A stretch of DNA of 64,000 nucleotides. It comes from Cryptomeria japonica. Lineage: Eukaryota; Streptophyta; Pinopsida; Cupressales; Cupressaceae. The DNA is taken from contig NC_081407.1 in assembly GCF_030272615.1 (NCBI RefSeq), forward strand, positions 264,232,574 to 264,296,573. Direction: 5' to 3'. A program made the position numbers and the translations under genes. The notes under the pieces were generated by a model. It was not told where the DNA came from. It saw only the letters and a list, made by a program, of their open reading frames with translations, and made no database searches. Shown here in pieces: positions 56,640 through 64,000 of the stretch; position 1 is the first letter of the stretch; each line of letters opens with the position of its first letter.

Positions 56640-57760
56640 TGTATAAAACCATTTGAGGTGCATGTTGTTGATTGGATCTACTAGTGGTTCTCCTTCTGAA
56701 GTAGCTAATTGATATGCCCCAAACCCAAATACAACAGTGATAACATATGGAACCAGCCAATTTGATTCAAACTTTCCCTGATGTTCTCGGTTGGGTTGGT
56801 TATGAGGATTTTCTCAAAGAACAAGATCACCTACCTCAAATGTATGAGGTCTAACCCAATGATTATAGCTTTTGCTCATGTGTTGCTGATAGGCCTTGAG
56901 GTGATTGTATGCAACTTGTTGTTTCTCATCAAGTAGCTCTAAATCTTGGAGACATGATACTCTGTATGCTTCATCATCGATGAGATTGTGCAAGGAAACC
57001 CATAGAGATGGTATCTCAACCTCCATAGGTAAGATAGCTTCTGCACCATAGACTAGTGAGTGGGGAGTTGCACCTGTAGGGGTTAGAATGCTAGTTCGAT
57101 ATGCCCATAGTGCTGGATTTAATTGAACATGCCAATCATGACCGACATCATTGACTGTCTTCTTGAGGATTCTCAATATATTCTTATTTGATGGTTCGGC
57201 CTGACCATTGCCTTGTGGGTAATACGGAGTGGAAAAGCGGTGTTGGATGTGAAACTTCTCATAGAGTTCATGGACATCTTGATTCTTGAATGGAAGACCG
57301 TTATGTATGATGATGGACATGGGTACACCATACCGGAAAATGATGTAATTGAGGATGAATGAGGCGATCTGCTTGGTAGTGACTTGGGTAAGTGGAACAA
57401 CTTCGATCCACTTTGTGAAGTATTCGGTGGTGGTAATAATGAATTTGTGGCTGTTGGATGAAGATGGATGGATTTTACCCACAAGGTCAAGTCCCCATTG
57501 ACAAAAGGGCCATGGTGTTGTGATTGGTTGCAATTCTTGTGCAGGTGCATGTATTAGGTCTCCATGAACTTGGCATTTCTTGCATTTTTGACAAAGTACT
57601 AGGAGTCTTTTTCCATGGATGGCCAATAGTATCCAGCTCATATGATCTTCTTGGCTAGTGACGGGCCACTTGAGTGAGTCCCACAAATTCCTTCATGTAC
57701 CTCTTCCAAGGCCTTTCTTATCTCATCTTGTTCTAGACATTGAAGGAGAGTACCATCAAG
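56640..57760 (-). pseudogene. Element D integrase, broken active site
   Basis: The zinc module is split by a frameshift near 57640-57690 (HEGICGTHSSG on one side, CQKCKKCQVHG on the other). In the core the first Asp is present (WGLDLVG). The second is replaced by His (SIIIHNG instead of the usual SDNG). Glu is present in GNGQAEPSNKN. The C-terminal part has PHTFEVGDLVL and extends to about 56640. Even without the frameshift, the Asp-to-His change should abolish strand transfer. Confidence 0.85.
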
Positions 57761-58008
57761 ACTGCGTCGGTATAGGGTTTCAGCAATAATGATATATCGA
57801 GCAGTTTGGCGAATGAAGGTTTTATGTTGGTTATTCGATTGGTTAGGAGGAAGGGTGTGATTGCGAAGGTAGGTGTAGAACTCACCGTACCATGGGAATT
57901 CAGAACCAACAAGGCAACATATCATCTCAGATTCAGGGATATCATAAGAAGCAATCCAAAGCTGTTCGACCAAGAACTCATAGCGTGTTGAATTTTTTGG
58001 GAGATCTA

Positions 58009-58387
58009 GGAGAGATGCAATAGTAGCCATAGCGTCAGCAGCTCGACTTTGATCTCTTGGTATCTGCTCAAAGGTGATAGTTGTAAATGATGCGTTTAGA
58101 CTGTCCACCATTTGCTTGTATGGTATGAGTTTGTCACCCTTGGTCTGATATTCATCAGTTTCTTGTCGAATGACCAATTGGGAGTCGCCATATACTTGTA
58201 GTTCTTGTAACTTCCATTGTATGGATAGCCTGAGTCCTGTGATCAAGGCCTCATATTCAGCTATGTTGTTAGTGCATAGAAATGTGAGCCTGTAAGACTT
58301 CGGGATGTTGTCACCTTGAGGTGTGATAAACAGAATGCCTGCCCTCGAGCCATGCCTAGTGTATGAACCATCAAAGTATAGTTTCCA
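58009..58387 (-). pseudogene. Element D second RNase H (archaeal type)
   Basis: WKLYFDGSYTRHGSRAGILF, NNIAEYEALITGL, VYGDSQLV and SRAADAMATIAS supply the four acidic residues (D60, E98, D122, D172 of the frame starting at 58549) in RNase HI order. The second RNase H after the normal one is the hallmark of Tat elements. It may take over tRNA and RNA-primer removal while the first becomes structural. This frame (57638-58549) is open across the domain. Confidence 0.82.
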
Positions 58388-58549
58388 TGGTTGTGTTGTT
58401 GTGATCATGAATATCTCTTCATCTGGAAAATTGGAAATGAGAGGATGATCACCTATGAGTGGTGCATCGGCCAACTGATCTGCAATAACTTGTCCTTTGA
58501 TAGCTTTACGGTCCACATACTCAATGTCAAATTCACTTAGAATCATCAC

Positions 58550-59894
58550 CCATTTGGCCAGTCAATGCTGCTTTGCTGAGTAAGTATTTGAGTGGATCGA
58601 TCTTTGCAATTAATTGTACTTTATGTGTAAATAGATAGTGCCTCATTTTAGTGGCTGCCAAGATTACTGCTAGGCAAGCTCACTCAATATATGTGTAATT
58701 GAGTTCATAGCCAACCAATGTGCGAGAGATGTAGTAAACATAACACTCTTTCCCTTTTGCATTGTGTTGTGCCAATAGTACACCCAATGTTGTATTTTTT
58801 GCTGATATATAGAGTAGTAGAGGCTTACTCGGATCTGGTGGGATCAACAATGGTGTATTCATGAGATAGTCTTTAAGCATCTGGAATGCTTGTTGGCATC
58901 TAGTATCCCATTGAAAGCAGATGTTCTTGTGTAACAGGTGTGTAAATGGGTGACACTTATCTACCAGTTGTGCAATGAATCTTCAGATGGATTTTAGTCA
59001 TCCTTGTAATGTCTTTAGCTGACTGATGTTCTTTGGTGGTGGTATGTCCATGATTTCTTTGACCTTTGCAGGATCAACCTCAATACCTTCACTTGAGACA
59101 ATGTATCCTAGAAGTTTCAATGAGGTTACTCCAAAGACAAATTTCTTTGGGTTGAGACGAACATGATATTGTTCCAGTCTATCAAAGATTTTCTCTAATA
59201 TTTCTAGATGACCTTCTCTTGTTAGTGATTTTTCCAATAAGTCGTCAACATAATCTTCCATTATGGTATGCATCATGTCATGAAAGATGGTGGTCATTTC
59301 TCTTTGATAGGTCGCTCTTGCATTCTTTAGACCAAAAGGCATGACATTCCAGCAGTATGTGCCCCATGGACATGTGAAGGTCGTCTTATGTTGATCTGTA
59401 GGTGTGATCTTTATTTGGTTGTACCCTGAAAAGCCATCCATGAGAGAAAGCATGCCATGCCCTATTGTTAGGTCCACTATTATGTCGATGTTTGGTAGGG
59501 GGAAGTCATCTTCAGGACATGCTTTGTTCAGATCTCTAAAGTTAATACAGATACAGATGCCCCCATTTGGTTTGCCGATAGGCAGAATATTGGATATCCA
59601 ATCTGCATAATCAATTGGTCTAACAAAATCAACATCTAGGAGTTTCTTAAGTTCTTCTTTGACTAGTACTACAATCTGAGGATGCATCTTGCGAAACGTT
59701 TGCTTGACAGGTTTGGCTCCTTCTACTATGGAGAGGTGATGCATGACTAAATTAGGATCAAGCCCAGGCATGTCTGTGTATGACCATGTGGAGTTGATCT
59801 GACGCTTCTGGAAGAACTCTACAAACTTAGGTTGTTCCTTTGGAGTTAAAAGAGATGCCAGATGTATGTGGTGAGGAGTTTCAGGAGTCCCCAC
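58550..59894 (-). pseudogene. Element D reverse transcriptase and first RNase H
   Basis: RT frame 58998-59894: FVRPIDYADWISNILP, DLNKACPEDDFPLPNID, LMDGFSGYNQIKI, MPFGLKNARATYQR and catalytic YVDDLL (about 59242-59259). After a stop, the thumb and the first RNase H follow (LLLYISAKNTTLGVLL, 58680-58880). The normally conserved Asp of that RNase H is replaced (YISA for a usual YLDA/V-like site). A TGA at 58680-58682 falls where Arg fits, and a frameshift lies near 58560. Confidence 0.87.
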
Positions 59895-60085
59895 GTTGTA
59901 TTCTTTTGTCTCTTTGATGAGAATTATTGATCATTCCTGTTGTGTACTAGAAGGAAGGATGTCAAACCTTTCATCCTCAGGCACCTCTAAGAGGTTTTCA
60001 CCATTGGATACACTCTTTCTTTTTACTTTTGTGGGATCAAACAACGCCATAGTGTGGTTTTCACTGAAAGATCCATGTTTTATTG

Positions 60086-60922
60086 TTATATTTTTACAGC
60101 TAAAAGGTTTGGCATCTGCCCCAAAGTATGCTGCGCTGCAAATCTAGCTTTGTGATCCCTGCTTGGTATGTTATCCCGTAGTTCCAAAAAGTCCATGATC
60201 ACCTCATCATTTTGGAAAAGGTCATGACATTGGGGATTAGGTTGGTTCCATTCGATGAGTTCAGGATGGATAATGGGCATTACCTCATCGATTAGGTTAA
60301 GTTCATTAGATGTGTCAGTGAGGGTTAAGATGTTGTGGTGAAGGTCATTGATGGTACTCTCCCTATAAGAAACAGGCATAGGATGTGACTTAGGGTTTGT
60401 GGAAGATGTTTCTAGCTTAGGAACCCAAGAGGTCTTTATATGTGCTTCTCCGTAAACAGGGATGTCTTTGCAAGGTGGAGGTAGTGATGTGTCTTCCTCA
60501 TCTTAAGTATTAAGCTAGATGAAATTAAATTCCTACTCATGTGAGTCAGTCTCTGAGTCACTTTCCAGTATCCAATTACTATACTATACTGGGATGTCCT
60601 TTGAGTTAAACAATGCAGGTGTGATCGGTTTTGTAAATGAAATGATTGGTGCTGCAGGAAGGATTATGGGGATCAATGAATCTGATACGTGGAGTATTGG
60701 TAGTGTTGACTCTGTTGCTTCTATTGGAACTATTGGTTTCATAGATACTGTTGTGGGTTTTGATACAGTTGCTGCTGCTAATGGTGCTATTGATGATTTT
60801 GCTATTGCTGATGGGGTTACTGGTTTGATTGGTGGGATGATTGGTGTTGTGGATAGTTTTGCTATGATTTTTAGCCTCAATGGGGTAGTTGTAATGGTGC
60901 GTGGTGTTGCTGATATAACCAA
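60086..60922 (-). pseudogene. Element D linker between G-patch and RT, Pro/Thr/Ile-rich
   Basis: 60584-60922 is a low-complexity segment with repeated TPIIPPIKPVTPSA-like text; 60086-60379 is an acidic stretch (NLIDEVMPIIHPELIEW). It looks like a spacer in the polyprotein rather than a catalytic domain. Linkers of this kind vary strongly between elements. Confidence 0.6.
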
Positions 60923-61012
60923 AGGTGACCTCTTTGTAATAGGTTGATATAGTGGTTTGTTGGGTTTTCCTTTGAATGTAAGCTTAGGAAGGATCTCCTT
61001 TTGAAAGTCTAA

Positions 61013-61396
61013 TCATGTGTTATCTTTGGACTTTAATTCCGGCTGCAGCGGTTCATGTCTTCCTTGCTTGCAAGGTCCCAAAGCACTCTGACCATCATAA
61101 CCCATTCTTTGCATAATGAGAAGGCCTTTGCCATACTGATTTGTGGGAAGCTTAGCTTGTGGGATGTCTGTGGTGATTGGGTCTTTATAGATCCATTCTA
61201 CTAAGTCCTCATCTCTGGTTTCTTCTTCTTGACTCTTTCCAAGGATGAACGGCATCAAAGTGCATGTTGGCTTGATCACTGGCGTTTGAAGTAACCGTTG
61301 AGGTTTACCATGAATTCTAGGAGAAGTAGGCATTTGTCCAACACAAAAGAGTTGGCTCAAATTGTACTCCCTAGGACCTTCCTCTGCTATTTTCAT
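61013..61396 (-). pseudogene. Element D G-patch segment
   Basis: NQYGKGLLIMQRMGYDGQSA, then LGPCKQGRHEPLQPELK, matches the G-patch pattern at about residues 87-125 of this frame. It lies between protease and RT. G-patches next to protease are known in betaretroviruses, where they bind nucleic acid and help reverse transcription; a similar role here is inference. Confidence 0.7.
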
Positions 61397-61564
61397 CTTG
61401 AGCTTCTCTTGCTTGCGTATAGTGGTGTTTGAACTAGAAAGAGAGGCTAGATTTATGTATGATGTGGATGAGATGGCTTCTCTATTATTGGGAATGGTAA
61501 TCTCTGGTTGATGACTTATATTATGACAATATGCAAAGGGGTTTGCATCGCCCAGGATTGTGAT

Positions 61565-62125
61565 TTATACACCATTATACGGGAACTTGATACACTGATG
61601 GTAGGTGGATGGAACGACTTGCATGGCGCGTATCCAAGGTCTTCCTAACAACAAATTGTATGGTAGAGGAAGGTCCAGAACTTGACAAATGATGTGTTTC
61701 ACCATAGGGCCCACTCGGATTGGTAGCACCATAGCTCCTTTGGATGAATGCTCTACATCATCATAGGCTTTGATTATTATCTTCTTGCAGGGATCCACTG
61801 ATTCAATTGTATATCCCAAAGCTATGACTAATTGCAGCATACAGATATTCAGGCCTACTCCATTATCGATCAAGACTCGCTTGATCCTATGTTGGTTGAT
61901 AAACCCTTCAATGTGGAGTGAGGCATTGTGAGGTTGCTGGAAGGATGAGTTGTCACTTTCAGAGAAAGTGAGACAATGTGATGATCTTAGGTTTCCAACC
62001 ATAGCTTGGAATTGATCTATATTTAGGTTTGCAGGGACTGATGCCTCTTGGAGAGATTGATCCAAGATTGTTTTATGGGATGGAGATAGTCGCAATAGCT
62101 CTAAGATAAATATTAGTGCAGGCAT
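61565..62125 (-). pseudogene. Element D protease
   Basis: RVLIDNGVGLNICML holds the catalytic position (Asp-Asn-Gly-Val instead of DSG or DTG). LPYNLLLGRPWIRAMQ is the C-terminal motif, about 75 residues later. The N-terminal part (LFELLRLSPSHK-like, QASVPANLNIDQFQAM) is shared with B and C. Confidence 0.78.
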
Positions 62126-62263
62126 TTTATCTAACTATTCCACAAGGTTTTACTGCTTTTGGAAGGAAGGTGTGCCTTGTGGAGCTACTTTAATGGTAAT
62201 CTTGATGCGACGTGTAACAACGTTACAAGTTGAGATGGAATTTTTGATGGTTATAGTTGCAAT

Positions 62264-63916
62264 CTATTCACTAGCACCATATAGGTGATTCACAGTGTAA
62301 TTATACGCGGCTTGCGTATAATTGGTGGTATCTGTGTTTCTCCTTGAAGTGGAAGGACCCCTTTGAACTTGTGATGGAAGTGGATTTTTAAACATGAGAT
62401 GATCATTGTTTGTTGTCTTTGGGTCATGTCCTTCGATTTGGATTTCACCTTGGTCAATAAGATCTTGAATAAGATCTTTCAATCTGTGACAATTGCTTGT
62501 CTTATGCCCTTTCCCTTGATGGAAATCGCAATGTTCAATATCCCTCCACCATGAAGGTTTGACTTGAGGTTCATAATTTGATGTTTTGGGTAAGGTCACA
62601 AGATTTTGAGAAACCAACTGACGTAACACTGTTTTGATGGGTTCCCCTAAGGGAGTGTATGTTCATTTTGGTTTAAAATTTTGTTGACTTTGTCTGGGTT
62701 CCTCTTGAGATATGGTGCGGCCTTGATTTGGAGGAGCGACTATGTTATTCTTGGGTGGGGGGTTCTGTCCTACAAATCGAACCACAGGTTGTGCACTTTT
62801 GATAGTTCTTGCATCCACAACCCCGTCATTGACAACGTTTTTGTTTTTGTTCTACAAGTTAGGCTTGTCACTATTGAAGCGTGGGTGAGGGCCATCCTTT
62901 GGTTCATTATATATTTTGATAATCCCTTTTTTGATGAGAGCCCACTCACATTTTAAGCCTTTTGTGATCATGTCATTGAAAGAGTCTATGTCTTTTACGT
63001 CTAGGTGAAATTCCACTTCGTTATTTAAGTTGGAAATAAATATTTCCACTAGTTCTTGTTCAGGTAACTAAAGAGAACATCTGCTAGACATTTGACACCA
63101 TCGTTGTAGAAAGACTAAAAATAGTTCACCTGGTTTTTGTTTAGTGTTACATAGATCAGCCATGGTGATATCACATTCAATGTTGTGTGAGTAATGTGCC
63201 AGGAATTTCTGGATGAGTTCTTCAAATGTCCTAATGCCACCTGGTAATCAGGAAAACTATGATGTGGTTGTTCCTCGCAAGCTTTGGGGAAAAAGGCACA
63301 TTAGGTACGTATCCTCGTATGCCACTTTGAGGCAAGCTGAATGGAATTCTATAACATGATCATGAGGATCTCCTTTTCCTCTATATTTTTCAAACTTGGG
63401 TGTTTCGAACCCTTGTGGAAAAGGTGGCATATGAAGGTTCCTATCAAAGGGATAGGGACAAATGTCATTGAGTGAAAATTGATTAGTTGTCACACCACTA
63501 TGAAGTTGTTGGGCGATATTTTTGACTTGTTGCTACAACATGTCTATTTCATTTGGAGGAGGTGGGGGATTACCTTGAGGAAGGTTATATCTGATGTGTT
63601 CTCGACCTCTTTCATCCTCATTACGACTTTGGCATTCTGATGCTTGTCTTAGTTGTGCAACATAAAAGTCAGAGGGTAGTTTAGCCCCCTCTTGAGCAAG
63701 TCTTAAAAAGTGAGCATCAGCATTGCTCCTGAGTATTTCGTCAAAAAGCTGATTAAAGAGAGGGTTGTGTTGTGCCCTTTCTATTGCTGCCGGAGTAGGA
63801 GTGCGTGAATTTTCATCATTTATATTTCCTTCTAGGGATTCTTGGAACTCATTGATATTTTCTTTCTCTTCCTCTTCAATTTCTTGTTGTCTAGATCTTG
63901 ATCTAGTACGAGCCAT
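62264..63916 (-). pseudogene. Element D gag, broken
   Basis: Start ATG 63914-63916 (MARTRSRSRQQEIEEEE), an Arg/Ser then Glu-rich head. HNPLFNQLFDEIL and GAKLPSDF match C and B. A TAG at 63533-63535 follows (Gln fits). The core runs from 63493 (CPYPFDRNLHMPPFPQGF, FEKYRGKGDPHDH). The knuckle CDFHQGKGHKTSNC is at about 62500-62545. At least four stops lie between, for instance near 63255 and 62852. The start is 84 bases from the window edge, so the leader is not visible. Confidence 0.8.
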
Positions 63917-64000
63917 TTTGTTTATAAGTTTTTGTTGAAGTTTGATGAAAATGATGATGAGTTGGTGATGAAATGAAAGATTGATGTTTGGTGAAGTGTT

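Larger units (their letters stand above)
55534..64000 (-). mobile_element. Element D: Tat-type Ty3/gypsy element with two RNase H domains, partial
   Basis: Read right to left from beyond the window edge. It has gag (start 63916), protease, G-patch, a Pro/Thr/Ile-rich linker, RT, a first RNase H, a second archaeal-type RNase H and integrase. The second RNase H marks the Tat lineage. There is no chromodomain. The 5' LTR and PBS lie outside the window and the 3' LTR was not found. Stops and frame changes make it inactive, but it is the only element here with all enzymes of the group to which B and C belong. Confidence 0.85.

Noticed and set aside
60519-60947. 142-codon Gly/Ile/Val-rich plus-strand frame
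   Set aside because: Antisense shadow of the Pro/Thr/Ile-rich linker of element D; repetitive composition explains the open frame.

Overview
The window looks like intergenic DNA from a large, repeat-rich seed-plant nuclear genome. The sequence shows Ty3/gypsy chromovirus, Tat-lineage and Copia-type LTR retrotransposons nested in one another, AT-rich spacers, and remnants of a plant-type O-methyltransferase (OMT) gene with plant-style splice sites. A gymnosperm is my guess from the element style and nesting, not something the sequence proves. I see no intact cellular gene and no bacterial, organellar, CRISPR or tRNA feature.

Layout. (1) 219-9807, minus strand: complete chromovirus A with 2.5 kb LTRs, initiator-Met PBS and TSD catgg, inserted in an older Tat-type LTR (to 10926). 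(2) 10931-11521: decayed coiled-coil gene. (3) 12389-27040: an OMT pseudogene. Its exon 1 is split by compact chromovirus E (12543-18099, TSD ggtct). Its intron 1 holds non-autonomous Copia-type element F (19103-26887, minus, TSD tatat), and exon 2 survives at 26990-27040. (4) 27041-28252: unassigned spacer. (5) 28253 to about 54740, perhaps 55528: element B, plus strand, a Tat-like gag-protease-G-patch element without reverse transcriptase. Its leader and gag segment is present in three tandem copies of about 3.85 kb. The first copy is interrupted by element C (31436-42722, minus), a young non-autonomous element with 777-bp LTRs, a large pol deletion and an antisense plant-mobile-domain gene. 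(6) About 55534-64000: element D, minus, the most complete Tat element (gag, protease, G-patch, RT, two RNase H domains, integrase), running off the right edge.

How the parts relate. D has the full enzymatic set, while B and C keep related gag and protease regions but lack most or all of pol, so D-like relatives are plausible helpers. F keeps Copia-style LTRs, PBS, PPT and a multi-zinc-knuckle gag, but where pol should be it has a long reading frame of unknown function: a globular N-terminus, a long Lys/Glu helix and a coiled-coil tail. This is the strongest candidate here for something undescribed. The three tandem 5' modules of B are the second. Across all elements most premature stops are TAG, TAA or TGA where the family expects Gln, Arg or Trp, which points to cytosine deamination in methylated DNA.
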